Below, piece after piece: positions 1 through 7,698 of a stretch of DNA of 64,000 bases. The stretch spans positions 62,001 to 126,000 of the forward strand of contig PCAK01000023.1 of assembly GCA_002730525.1 (NCBI GenBank), read 5' to 3'. Every line of letters begins with the position of its first letter. The first letter of the stretch is position 1. The stretch is from Acidobacteriota bacterium. Lineage in GTDB: Bacteria; Acidobacteriota; Vicinamibacteria; Vicinamibacterales; UBA823. The position numbers and the translations under genes are program-made. The notes under the pieces are model-generated. The model did no database searches, had not been told where the DNA came from, and saw only the letters and a list, made by a program, of their open reading frames with translations.

Positions 1-1
1 C

Positions 2-532
2 GCTGTTCGCTCGATCGCGGTCGACAGCAGTTCGCGCACCTCGGTGGCGCTGCTTCGCGTGCTGTGCGCGCAGTCGTTCGACATCGAGCCGAAGTTCGTC
101 ACGATGCAGCCGGACATCAAAGCGATGCTGAAGCGCTGTGACGCCGCGCTGCTCATCGGCGATGGCGCGCTGTTCACCGATCACGACGCGTTGGGAATCG
201 AGAAGACCGACCTCGGTGAGGAATGGACGGCGATGACGAACCTGCCGTTCGTCTGGGCGTTCTGGGCCGGGCGGCCTGGCGTCGCGACACCCGAGGATGT
301 GGCAGCGCTGCGTGCGGCGCGCGACGCCGGCGTGGCGGCCAGCGACACCATCGCGACCGAGTTCTGCGAAGGCGATGAAGACAAGATCGAAATTGCCGTC
401 GACTACCTCCGCGACAACATTGCGTTCACTCTGGACGACGCGGCGCGAGCCGGGCTCAAGAAATTTCTCGAGGCGGCGAAGGATCAGCGCGTCGTTCAAC
501 TGCTTCCCCCACTGAAGTATTACGAGCTGTGA
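2..532 (+). CDS. mqnA: Chorismate dehydratase MqnA, 3' part (5' end outside window)
   Basis: First enzyme of the futalosine menaquinone pathway: dehydrates chorismate to 3-enolpyruvylbenzoate. The frame is open to the left edge, and the codons before position 44 translate to IAVDSSSRTSVALLRVL, a conserved MqnA segment, so the ATG/GTG-like codons near 44 are not the start. The visible 176 residues include the solute-binding-like C-terminal half (LIGDGAL, then LPFVWAFWAGRPG). The stop overlaps the GTG of mqnC by 4 nt (GTGA), which implies translational coupling. Family assignment is firm because of the neighbouring mqnC. The N-terminal half cannot be judged here. Confidence 0.9.
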   Translation, partial: AVRSIAVDSSSRTSVALLRVLCAQSFDIEPKFVTMQPDIKAMLKRCDAALLIGDGALFTDHDALGIEKTDLGEEWTAMTNLPFVWAFWAGRPGVATPEDVAALRAARDAGVAASDTIATEFCEGDEDKIEIAVDYLRDNIAFTLDDAARAGLKKFLEAAKDQRVVQLLPPLKYYEL

Positions 533-1749
533 GCACGAGCTCGCCGGCCGTCGACGCCCTGGCTCGGAAGGTACGGGATGGCGGGCGCCTGAGCCGGTCC
601 GAGGCCCTGACGCTCTACGCGGAGGCGCCGACCCACCTGCTCGGTCGGCTGGCCGATGAGGTGCGCGCCGCGCGCCACCCGTCCGGCGTCGTCACCTATA
701 TCATCGATCGCAACGTCAACTACACGAACATCTGCGTGGCGCAGTGCAACTTCTGCGCGTTCTACCGCCCGGTGGGCGCAGCGGACGGCTACGTCCTGGG
801 GTTCGAAGAACTGTTCCGCAAGATCGACGACACGATTGCGGTGGGCGGCGAGCAACTGTTGCTCCAGGGTGGGCACAATCCCGACTTGCCGCTCGAGTGG
901 TACGAGGATCTGTTCCGGGCGGTCAAGGCCCGGTATCCCGCGTTTCGGCTGCACGCGCTGTCACCGCCGGAAGTGATTCATCTCTCACGGCTTGGCCAGG
1001 TGGAGGTGTCGGTCGTGATCGAGCGTCTGATGGCGGCCGGCCTCGACAGCATTCCCGGCGGGGGTGCCGAGGTGCTCGTGGATAGGGTTCGCCGGGAGTT
1101 GAACTGCCTCGGCAAGGCGACGGCGGATGAGTGGCTCGACGTGATGCGCCACGCGCACCGCGCCGGCCTGCGGACGACGGCGACGATGATGTACGGGACG
1201 GTGGAGCGACTCGACGAGCGGGTCGAGCATCTCATGCGGGTGCGCGACCTGCAGGACGAGACCGGGGGCTTCACCGCGTTCATCGCCTGGAGCTTCCAAC
1301 CATCCCACACCGAGCGCGGCGGCACGGAAGCCACGGGCGTGGAGTATCTGCGCACGCTGGCCCTGGCGCGCCTCGTGCTCGACAACGTGGACAATCTGCA
1401 GGCCTCGTGGGTCACGCAGGGCGGCAAGGTTGGGCAGCTCAGCCTGTCGTTCGGTGCGAACGACATGGGGAGCGTCATGATCGAGGAGAACGTCGTGCGG
1501 GCGGCCGGCGCCACGTTCTGCATGGACGAGCTGGAGATCGTGAGGAACATCGAGAACGCCGGCTTTACCCCGAGGCGGCGGAACATGCACTACGAGCTGC
1601 TGGGCGACCCGATCGCGTGGGAGCGCGACGTCCCGCGCATGACCGCCCTGGTCGAGGCGCGGGCGGCCGGTGATGCGTCGGTGCCCGAGGAACTGGTCCG
1701 CTACCGCGCTCGGACGCCGTCCGGCAAGCGCCAGCGCGCGCCGCGGTAG
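529..1749 (+). CDS. mqnC: Cyclic dehypoxanthinyl futalosine synthase MqnC (radical SAM)
   Basis: Radical SAM enzyme that cyclises dehypoxanthine futalosine to the cyclic form in menaquinone synthesis. 406 residues, normal length for the family. The [4Fe-4S]/SAM motif is visible as C69-x3-C73-x2-C76 in NICVAQCNFCAFYR, followed by the TIM-barrel core (LLQGGHNPDLPLEWYEDL) and the family C-terminal segment (GSVMIEENVV, then RRRNMHYELL). It starts with GTG at 529, overlapping the mqnA stop. A 15-nt gap leads to the mqnX-like gene, so all are one operon. Confidence 0.95.
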   Translation: MSTSSPAVDALARKVRDGGRLSRSEALTLYAEAPTHLLGRLADEVRAARHPSGVVTYIIDRNVNYTNICVAQCNFCAFYRPVGAADGYVLGFEELFRKIDDTIAVGGEQLLLQGGHNPDLPLEWYEDLFRAVKARYPAFRLHALSPPEVIHLSRLGQVEVSVVIERLMAAGLDSIPGGGAEVLVDRVRRELNCLGKATADEWLDVMRHAHRAGLRTTATMMYGTVERLDERVEHLMRVRDLQDETGGFTAFIAWSFQPSHTERGGTEATGVEYLRTLALARLVLDNVDNLQASWVTQGGKVGQLSLSFGANDMGSVMIEENVVRAAGATFCMDELEIVRNIENAGFTPRRRNMHYELLGDPIAWERDVPRMTALVEARAAGDASVPEELVRYRARTPSGKRQRAPR

Positions 1750-1764
1750 CGGATCGCGGTCGAG

Positions 1765-2985
1765 ATGCGTCGCTACCGCGCGGCGTGGGCGCTTCCCATC
1801 GCCGGCCCGCCGATAGAGGACGCGCTTTTCGCGATTGACCGAGGCCGTATCGTGTCGGTCGGGTCGGATGGCGGCCAGGCCGATGTCGAGCTTGGATCGG
1901 TCGTCGTTCTCCCAGGGCTCGTCAACTCCCACACCCACATCGAGTTGTCGGCGCTCGCCGGCCGCGTCGCGCCGGCCGCGACGATGCCGCAATGGGTCGC
2001 CGAGTTGCTCGTCGCGCGGCGCGATGCGGCCTCCGGCGCTGGCGAGGCGCCTGAGCCTGAGGTGAACGCTGCGATCGAGCGCGCGATCGTCGACCTGCGC
2101 CGCCACGGGACGGCGCTGGTCGGTGATGTCAGCAATACGTTGGCGACTGTGGACCCGCTGCGGCAGTCACCGCTGGCGGCGGTCGTCTTTCACGAAATCC
2201 TTGGCTTCAATCCCTCCGACGCCGATGCGGCCGCCGCGCGCGCGGCCGACACAATCGATCTGTCAGGCGACGGCGATGTGCGCGTCAGCTTGGCGGCGCA
2301 CGCGCCGTACTCCGTGGCGCCGTCGCTGTTCGAGGCGTTGCGGCGGGTGACGGCCGCGCGAGACCCTGACGTCCCGCTGACGGTGCACCTGGCCGAGTCG
2401 GCGGAGGAGCTGGGCTTTCTGGCCGATGGGCGGGGGCCGTGGCGTCAACTGCTGGAACGGCTCGGCGTCTGGAACCCATCCTGGCGGCCACCCGCGTGCG
2501 GGTCGGTCGAGTTCCTCGAGCGTGTCGGCTGGCTCGATTCCCGAGTGGTGACGGTGCATGGGGTGCAGTTGCAGGCGGTCGAACTGGCCGTCCTCGCGCA
2601 GCGGGGGATGACGCTGGTGACCTGCCCCCGAAGCAATGAGTGGACCGGCGCGGGGACGCCGCCCGTCGAGCGGTTCGTCGAGGCCGGCGTACGTCTGGCG
2701 GTTGGTACCGACAGCTTGGCGAGCGCGCCGGACCTGAACCTGTTTGCCGAGCTGGCTCGCTTGCGCGCGCTCGCACCCGAGGTCGCGGCATCGGTGTTTC
2801 TGGCGGGCGCGACCATCACGGGCGCCCGCGCGCTCGGCTGGGACAACCAGTTCGGCACCATCGAGCCTGGTAAGCGCGCCGCGCTGATCGCGGTCGCGCT
2901 GCCCGCGACGGTCGTGGATGTGGAAGAATATCTTCTCAGTGGCATCGACGCGTCGCAGATTGCCTGGGTCGAAGATGTGGAGTAG
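1765..2985 (+). CDS. mqnX: Amidohydrolase, probable aminodeoxyfutalosine deaminase (MqnX-type)
   Basis: Metal-dependent amidohydrolase of the chlorohydrolase/deaminase group, 406 residues. Metal ligands and active-site residues are visible: H56 and H58 (NSHTHIELS), H208 (HLAESAEELGF), H265 (VHGVQL) and D316 (GTDSLAS). In the futalosine pathway variant that goes through aminodeoxyfutalosine (MqnE product), MqnX deaminates it before MqnC acts. The specific substrate is inferred from position between mqnC and mqnP. By sequence alone it could be another purine or thiopurine nucleoside deaminase. ATG 1765 follows mqnC by 15 nt. Confidence 0.8.
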   Translation: MRRYRAAWALPIAGPPIEDALFAIDRGRIVSVGSDGGQADVELGSVVVLPGLVNSHTHIELSALAGRVAPAATMPQWVAELLVARRDAASGAGEAPEPEVNAAIERAIVDLRRHGTALVGDVSNTLATVDPLRQSPLAAVVFHEILGFNPSDADAAAARAADTIDLSGDGDVRVSLAAHAPYSVAPSLFEALRRVTAARDPDVPLTVHLAESAEELGFLADGRGPWRQLLERLGVWNPSWRPPACGSVEFLERVGWLDSRVVTVHGVQLQAVELAVLAQRGMTLVTCPRSNEWTGAGTPPVERFVEAGVRLAVGTDSLASAPDLNLFAELARLRALAPEVAASVFLAGATITGARALGWDNQFGTIEPGKRAALIAVALPATVVDVEEYLLSGIDASQIAWVEDVE

Positions 2986-3030
2986 GCGAGCACGCGAGTG
3001 TGGCAGGCGCCGATCGTGGAGTGTCGAAGC

Positions 3031-3885
3031 ATGATCGAGCGGCTGCGCACCTATGCCTCGTTCGTCAGGTTCAGCCACTCGGTGTTCGCGCTGCCGTTCG
3101 CCCTGGTCGGCGTGCTGCTGGCTTCGCAGTACGCGCCCGTGACGCTCGGCCGGGCCGGCTGGATCGTCGCCGCCATGGTGGCGGCGCGCTCGGCCGCGAT
3201 GGGTTTCAACCGACTCGTCGACGCGCGGCACGACGCGCTGAATCCGAGAACCGCCGCGCGCGAGATGCCACGCGGCGCGATCTCACGGACGCAGGCGATC
3301 GGCTTCGTCGCCGGCTGGTCGGCGGTCTTCGTCGGGGTCACGTCGCAGATCTCCACGCTCTGCTTCGTCCTGTCGCCGGTAGCGCTGGCGATAGTCTTCT
3401 GGTATTCGCTGGCGAAGAGGTACACGACGTATGCGCAGCTGTTCCTCGGGCTGGCCATGGCCGTCGCGCCTGTGGGTGGATGGATCGCCGCCGGCGGGCC
3501 GATTCGCTGGGAGCCGGTCCTGCTGGCGGTGGCGATCGGCGCCTGGGTCGGCGGCTTCGACGTGCTCTACGCCTGCCAGGATCTCGAGTTCGACCGGCGC
3601 CACGGCCTGCGCTCGATTCCGGTCCGTTTCGGTGTCCGCCGGGCGGTCTGGATCGCCAGAGTGCTGCATGTCGTGACCGTGATGGCGTTGGGCGCGCTAG
3701 GCGTAGTCACCGACCTCGGGCCGGTGTATCTGGGCGGGGTCGGCGCCGTCGCCGCGCTCCTGGCGTACGAGCAGTCGCTCGTCTGTGCCGACGATCTTTC
3801 GCGTGTCAAGCAAGCGTTCGATCTGAACGGGTACGTCGGTCTGCTCTACCTCCTGACCACAGCGGTGGCGGTCTATGTCAGGTGA
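3031..3885 (+). CDS. mqnP: UbiA-family aromatic prenyltransferase (MqnP-type)
   Basis: Membrane prenyltransferase expected to attach the polyprenyl tail to dihydroxynaphthoate carboxylate in late menaquinone synthesis. 284 residues from ATG 3031. An upstream GTG at 2998 would add 11 unconserved residues, and a weak SD-like GGAG lies about 9 nt before 3031. Both Asp-rich prenyl-diphosphate/Mg motifs are present: N60-x3-D64-x3-D68 (NRLVDARHD) and D177-x6-D184-x3-D188 (DVLYACQDLEFD). About eight to nine hydrophobic segments follow the UbiA pattern. It overlaps the ubiX-like gene by 11 nt. The MqnP role rests on operon context. Confidence 0.88.
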   Translation: MIERLRTYASFVRFSHSVFALPFALVGVLLASQYAPVTLGRAGWIVAAMVAARSAAMGFNRLVDARHDALNPRTAAREMPRGAISRTQAIGFVAGWSAVFVGVTSQISTLCFVLSPVALAIVFWYSLAKRYTTYAQLFLGLAMAVAPVGGWIAAGGPIRWEPVLLAVAIGAWVGGFDVLYACQDLEFDRRHGLRSIPVRFGVRRAVWIARVLHVVTVMALGALGVVTDLGPVYLGGVGAVAALLAYEQSLVCADDLSRVKQAFDLNGYVGLLYLLTTAVAVYVR

Positions 3886-4489
3886 CGCCCCGCGATCGCT
3901 GGTGGTCGCCGTCACGGGGGCCAGCGGCGCGATGTACGCGATGCGCACCTTGGCCGCCTTGCTCGAACGGAGCTATCGGGTCGAGCTGGTCGTCAGCGAC
4001 TTCGGTCGGCGGCTGCTGACGGAGGAACTCGGCACGGCCGCGGCTGCCGACCGGCTCCTGCCGTACCTCACCGAGACCTACGGGCCAGGTGTCGAGTGCG
4101 GGTCGCTGCAGTTGCACTCGAACAAGGATCTCGGAGCGGATATCGCGAGTGGCAGTCATGGCTGTGACGGCATGGTCATCGTGCCGTGCTCGATGAAGAC
4201 GCTGGCCGGGGTCGCCCACGGCCTATCTCGGAATCTCGTCGAGCGCGCAGCCGACGTGATGCTGAAAGAGCGCCGTCCGCTCGTGCTCGTGCCGCGCGAA
4301 ACGCCGATGAGTCTGCCGCAGTTGCGAAACATGGTCGCGTGCGCCGAGGCCGGCGCGCACCTGCTGCCGGCGATGCCGGCGTTCTACCAGGGCCCGAAGC
4401 GGCTCGAGGATCTGGCCGATTTCATGGCTGGCAAGATCCTCTCGGCGTTCGGGATGTCGCACGATCTCTACCCGCCCTGGAAGGGATGA
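3875..4489 (+). CDS. ubiX: UbiX-type flavin prenyltransferase (MqnM-type)
   Basis: Makes prenylated FMN, the cofactor of a partner UbiD-type decarboxylase. In futalosine operons this pair (MqnL/MqnM) removes the ring carboxylate after prenylation. 204 residues, normal length. Visible signatures are the N-terminal flavin site VAVTGASGAMYAMRTL, the VIVPCSMKTLAGVAHG segment, the RRPLVLVPRETPM segment and the C-terminal DFMAGKIL. The ATG overlaps the mqnP stop by 11 nt, and the stop overlaps menG by 4 nt. No ubiD homologue lies next to it, so its decarboxylase partner must be elsewhere (possibly the partial gene at 63938, uncertain). Confidence 0.9.
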   Translation: MSGDAPRSLVVAVTGASGAMYAMRTLAALLERSYRVELVVSDFGRRLLTEELGTAAAADRLLPYLTETYGPGVECGSLQLHSNKDLGADIASGSHGCDGMVIVPCSMKTLAGVAHGLSRNLVERAADVMLKERRPLVLVPRETPMSLPQLRNMVACAEAGAHLLPAMPAFYQGPKRLEDLADFMAGKILSAFGMSHDLYPPWKG

Positions 4490-5256
4490 CGGACGACCCG
4501 ACGCCGCTGCGGAAGGACGCCCGCCGCATCGCGGGCATGTTCGACGCGATCGCACCCCGCTACGACACGCTCAATCGACTCCTGAGCGCCGGATTCGATC
4601 GGCGTTGGCGGGCTCGGGCCATCGACGCGCTCGCGCTGAGTGGCCGGGAAACGGTCGTGGACCTCTGCACCGGCACGGGCGACCTGGCGCTTGCCGCCAT
4701 CAGCCAGCCGGGTGCTTGCGCCCGCCGCGTCGTCGGCGTCGACTTCGCCGGCGCGATGCTGAGCTTCGGGGCTGCGAAGCTTCACAAGCATCCCGCCGGG
4801 GCGTCCGTCCGGTTGGTGCGCGGCGACGCGTCGAAGATCCCGCTGGCCGACGCGTCGGCGGAGGCCGTGACCATCGGATTCGGCATCCGAAATGTCGACG
4901 ACACGCTGGAGGCCTGTCGCGAGATCCATCGGATCCTGCGGCCGGGCGGCCGGCTCGCGATTCTGGAGTTCGGTATGCCATCGACGGCCGCCGTTCGCGG
5001 GCTCTATCGGTGGTACTTCACGCGGGCCCTGCCTCGGGTCGGTCGCCTCGTCTCCCGGCACGCGGAGGCCTACGCCTACCTGCCCGCATCGGTGAAGGCC
5101 TTTCTCTCGCCGTCCGCCCTGTCGGCGCTGCTCGCTGAGTCGGGCTTCGAAGACGTCCGGGCCATTCCGCTCTCCTTCGGCGTGGTCTACCTGCATCTGG
5201 CGACGCGGCGAGACGGCGCGGAGAGCGGAGACCATCGGGCTGCTATAATCGTCTAA
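4486..5256 (+). CDS. menG: Demethylmenaquinone methyltransferase (UbiE/MenG)
   Basis: SAM-dependent C-methylation of demethylmenaquinone, the last menaquinone step. 256 residues from ATG 4486, which overlaps the ubiX stop as ATGA. The open frame extends far upstream, but that part is antisense-like and overlaps ubiX, so it is rejected. SAM motif I is VVDLCTGTGDLAL (about residues 57-69). The UbiE signatures FGIRNVDDTLEACREI and LRPGGRLAILEF follow, and the C-terminal half (AYAYLPASVKAFLSP) is typical of the family. With no ubiquinone genes seen and five menaquinone genes upstream, MenG is preferred over a ubiquinone role. Confidence 0.93.
   Translation: MTDDPTPLRKDARRIAGMFDAIAPRYDTLNRLLSAGFDRRWRARAIDALALSGRETVVDLCTGTGDLALAAISQPGACARRVVGVDFAGAMLSFGAAKLHKHPAGASVRLVRGDASKIPLADASAEAVTIGFGIRNVDDTLEACREIHRILRPGGRLAILEFGMPSTAAVRGLYRWYFTRALPRVGRLVSRHAEAYAYLPASVKAFLSPSALSALLAESGFEDVRAIPLSFGVVYLHLATRRDGAESGDHRAAIIV
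5244..5249 (+). promoter_or_regulatory. TATAAT -10 box just before the TonB-like gene
   Basis: A perfect TATAAT lies inside the last codons of menG, ending 14 nt before the ATG at 5264. There is no SD-like sequence between it and the start codon and no convincing -35 hexamer. If used, the 5' UTR would be about 8 nt, so the TonB-like gene would be expressed separately from the menaquinone operon on a nearly leaderless mRNA. Inferred from sequence only. Confidence 0.5.
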
Positions 5257-5263
5257 CCGACTG

Positions 5264-6361
5264 ATGTACTTCGACTTCGACGAGTTGCGACCGGACACCC
5301 CGTCCTTCGACGGCGTGATGTCACGCCGCGAGGGTGTCCTGATCTCGATCATCGGGCACCTCGTGGCGGTGATCCTGGTGCTGGTGGGGCCCTCGCTGCC
5401 GTTCGTCAAGGAAGCGGTCGAGCGCCGGGCCGAGGAAGCGGCGGCGCGTCAGGCGCTGCTGCTCGAGCAGCAGCTCGAGCAGCAGCGTCAGGCCCAGCGC
5501 TTCGTCTTCGTCGAACCACTGATCGATATCGAGGCGCCGGAGCCGCCGGACACCGGGATGCTGTCGGATCGCGATCGCATTGCCACTGCGCCGGAGCGTT
5601 CCGCCGCCCCGACGAACCCGCTGCCGTTCGCGCGCGGGAACTCGGCGGATCTGGTCATCGCGCCCGACGTGGTGGAGACACCCCGTGGCGACGGCCCGGC
5701 GCTGGAGCCCGCCGAGGGCGAGGCGGACGGAGCGGTCGACAGCGACGTCGCCGACGAGTACATCGATATGGCCGACATGGAGGCGAGCGAGGCCGACCAG
5801 GTGGTCGACGCCGAGAGCCCGCTGGGCGATCGGGAGGAGGTCGATGGGGCCGGGGAGTTCGATCTGGGCGAACTCGGGACGACCGGCCTGGACCCGCCTC
5901 GAATCGCGTCCCGGACGTCCCCCCGCGCCGTGCAGCCCCCGCTCTCGGGTGGCGCGCTGGGCGAGGCGATCCGAAACCTCGAGCGCTATGTCGATCAAGA
6001 GAGCCTGGACAACCCTGGTGGCGACGGGGGGCAGTACGGGCCGTCGATACAGTTCGATACCAAGGGTGTGGAGTTCGGGCCATGGATCCGTCGGTTCATC
6101 GCGCAGATCAAGCGCAACTGGCTGGTGCCCTACGCGGCGATGGCCTTCCAGGGGCACACCGTGCTCACGTTCAACGTGCACAAGAGCGGTGCGTTGACCG
6201 ATGTCACGGTGATCGATCCGTCGGCGATCGACGGGTTCAACTCGTCCGCTCGCAATGCGCTGCTGGCGTCGAATCCGACCCAGCCCTTGCCGCCCGAGTA
6301 CCCTTCGGACCAGGCCTTCTTCACCGTCACCTTCTACTACAACGAACGCCCGCCGTACTAG
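5264..6361 (+). CDS. TonB-like energy transducer protein (TonB C-terminal domain)
   Basis: 365 residues. A short cytoplasmic N-terminus is followed by one membrane segment (about residues 25-47, VLISIIGHLVAVILVLVG). Next comes an E/Q-rich coiled segment (ALLLEQQLEQQRQAQ), a long acidic, disordered periplasmic region, and a C-terminal domain of about 90 residues (IRRFIAQIKRNW, GHTVLTFNVHKSGALTDV, then FFTVTFYYNERPPY) that matches the TonB/TolA C-terminal fold. It would span the periplasm and transmit proton-motive-force energy to an outer-membrane receptor. No exbB/exbD or receptor gene is adjacent. The spacer is acidic rather than the usual Pro/Lys-rich type. TolA-like or AgmX/AglT-like function is an alternative. 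Confidence 0.8.
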   Translation: MYFDFDELRPDTPSFDGVMSRREGVLISIIGHLVAVILVLVGPSLPFVKEAVERRAEEAAARQALLLEQQLEQQRQAQRFVFVEPLIDIEAPEPPDTGMLSDRDRIATAPERSAAPTNPLPFARGNSADLVIAPDVVETPRGDGPALEPAEGEADGAVDSDVADEYIDMADMEASEADQVVDAESPLGDREEVDGAGEFDLGELGTTGLDPPRIASRTSPRAVQPPLSGGALGEAIRNLERYVDQESLDNPGGDGGQYGPSIQFDTKGVEFGPWIRRFIAQIKRNWLVPYAAMAFQGHTVLTFNVHKSGALTDVTVIDPSAIDGFNSSARNALLASNPTQPLPPEYPSDQAFFTVTFYYNERPPY

Positions 6362-6443
6362 ACGCCTCCTTCTGCAGTGTGTCGGGCACGAGGCTGGGCC
6401 TCGCGCCCGAGCAGACGGATGCACCTGGCGGTAGACTGGGGCT

Positions 6444-6533
6444 ATGGCGTGGCCGACGTGGACGCAGGTGGGTGGGCTGACGATCGTGCTGGCGTTGCTC
6501 ACGATCTACATGCTCGCGAGCAGTCTGCTCTGA
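6444..6533 (+). CDS. Possible 29-residue single-span membrane peptide
   Basis: ATG 6444 opens a 29-codon frame: a polar start (MAWPTWTQVG) followed by an unbroken hydrophobic stretch (LTIVLALLTIYMLASSLL) to the stop at 6531-6533, 10 nt before miaA. The composition and topology look like real small membrane proteins rather than random GC-rich sequence, and it fills the otherwise empty gap between the TonB-like gene and miaA. A GGGG run lies only 3 nt before the ATG, so the SD is poor. Function unknown; comparative data would be needed to call it a gene. Confidence 0.35.
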   Translation: MAWPTWTQVGGLTIVLALLTIYMLASSLL

Positions 6534-6543
6534 CTTCTGATTC

Positions 6544-7515
6544 ATGAACACGATGGCGGTGATAGCCGACGACGCGCCGCTGCTGCTGGCCGTCGTCGGC
6601 CCGACGGCGACGGGGAAGAGCGCGCTCGGCATCCTTCTGGCCGAGCGCTTCGACGGCGAAGTGATCAGTTGTGATTCGACCGCCGTCTACCGCGGGTTCG
6701 ACATCGGGACGGACAAGGTGTCGCAGGTGGACCGGCGTGGCATCCCCCACCATCTCGTCGACGTCGCCGACCCTCAGGAGATCTACTCCGCGGCGCGATA
6801 TGCCCGAGAGGCCACGACCGCCATTCGCGGCGTCACGGCGCGGGGCCGGGTGCCCATTCTGGTCGGCGGCACCGGGCTGTACTTTCGAGCCCTGGCGCGC
6901 GGTCTCTTTGCCGGGCCGGGGCGGGACGGTGCGTTGCGAGACCGGCTGCGGCGGATCGGCGAGAGGCATGGGCTGCATCGGCTGGTGCGGCAGGTCGATC
7001 CCGCATCGGCCGACCGGATTCACGCCCGCGACGAGAAGCGCCTGATTCGTGCGCTCGAGGTCTACTACCTCACCGGCCGACCGTTGACCCATCACTTCGC
7101 GCAGACCCAGTCTCCCCTGGCGGGGTACACCATCGCCGGGATCGCCCTGCGCCAGACGTCCGAGCGTACCGCCGACAAGGTGGCGCGCCGAGTGGAGGCG
7201 CAGTTCGCGGCCGGCCTGCTCGATGAGATCCGCGCGCTCAGGGCCGCGGGAGTGCCCGACACGGCGCCCCCCTTCGGTGGGATGGTGTATCGCCAGGCGC
7301 TCGCGTTCCTGAACGGCGTGGGCGACGAGGCCGGAACCCGCGACGAGATCGTGCGGGCCAATCGTCGGTACGCCCGGCGTCAGTTGATCTGGTTCAGGAA
7401 AGAGCCTAACCTACAGTGGATTCAGGTGGATGACGGGCCGGCGCAGGTCGCGGACGCTGCGGTGCGCATCATCCACGAGCGCGTGCGGCAGCGGCCGGCG
7501 CGCCTGGCGCCGTGA
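6544..7515 (+). CDS. miaA: tRNA dimethylallyltransferase MiaA
   Basis: Transfers a dimethylallyl group to N6 of A37 in tRNAs reading UNN codons. 323 residues, normal for the family. The P-loop GPTATGKS lies at residues 19-26. It is followed by ISCDSTAVYRGFDIGTDK (substrate-binding Asp), HHLVDVADP, VGGTGLYFRAL and the family segment GGMVYRQALAFLNG. The C-terminal RRQLIWFRKEPN is also typical. ATG 6544 gives the expected short N-terminus before the P-loop. Transcription could continue from the TonB-like gene, but the 182-nt gap carries no clear signal. Confidence 0.95.
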   Translation: MNTMAVIADDAPLLLAVVGPTATGKSALGILLAERFDGEVISCDSTAVYRGFDIGTDKVSQVDRRGIPHHLVDVADPQEIYSAARYAREATTAIRGVTARGRVPILVGGTGLYFRALARGLFAGPGRDGALRDRLRRIGERHGLHRLVRQVDPASADRIHARDEKRLIRALEVYYLTGRPLTHHFAQTQSPLAGYTIAGIALRQTSERTADKVARRVEAQFAAGLLDEIRALRAAGVPDTAPPFGGMVYRQALAFLNGVGDEAGTRDEIVRANRRYARRQLIWFRKEPNLQWIQVDDGPAQVADAAVRIIHERVRQRPARLAP

Positions 7516-7533
7516 GGCACTCGGCGTGTGTTG

Positions 7534-7692
7534 AACCCCAGAACTCACGTGGGTTGACGCATCTGGCGTGTTCTGGGCGCCGAGGGCGTCGTTACTCCTC
7601 GGTTATTTGGGCCCACCAAACTCCCTCGTCGTGCCTTGCCCTCGTCGCCCATCCCTGTGCCAGACACACCAACCCACGTGATTTCTGGGGTT
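7534..7692. repeat. 159-bp imperfect palindrome (MITE/REP-like) between miaA and deoB
   Basis: Two 23-nt arms at 7534-7556 and 7670-7692 are reverse complements with one mismatch (core ACCCCAGAA and TCACGTGGGTTG). Inside them, TCTGGC (7562-7567) and TGGGCG-n-CGAGGGC (7574-7587) are also repeated in inverted order in the right half, and the centre near 7613 is TTTGGGCCCACCAAA. The whole element could fold as one long hairpin. It lies entirely in the intergenic space, ends 7 nt before the deoB start and contains no credible ORF. I see no target-site duplication. Identity (non-autonomous transposable element or REP-type) is inferred. Confidence 0.7.
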
Positions 7693-7698
7693 ACCTCG

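Noticed and set aside
2263-3231. 322-codon minus-strand ORF
   Set aside because: Antisense to mqnX and mqnP, with repetitive Arg-rich composition.
7636-7698. Earlier deoB start at 7636
   Set aside because: It would place 21 unconserved residues encoded by the palindromic element before the family N-terminus.
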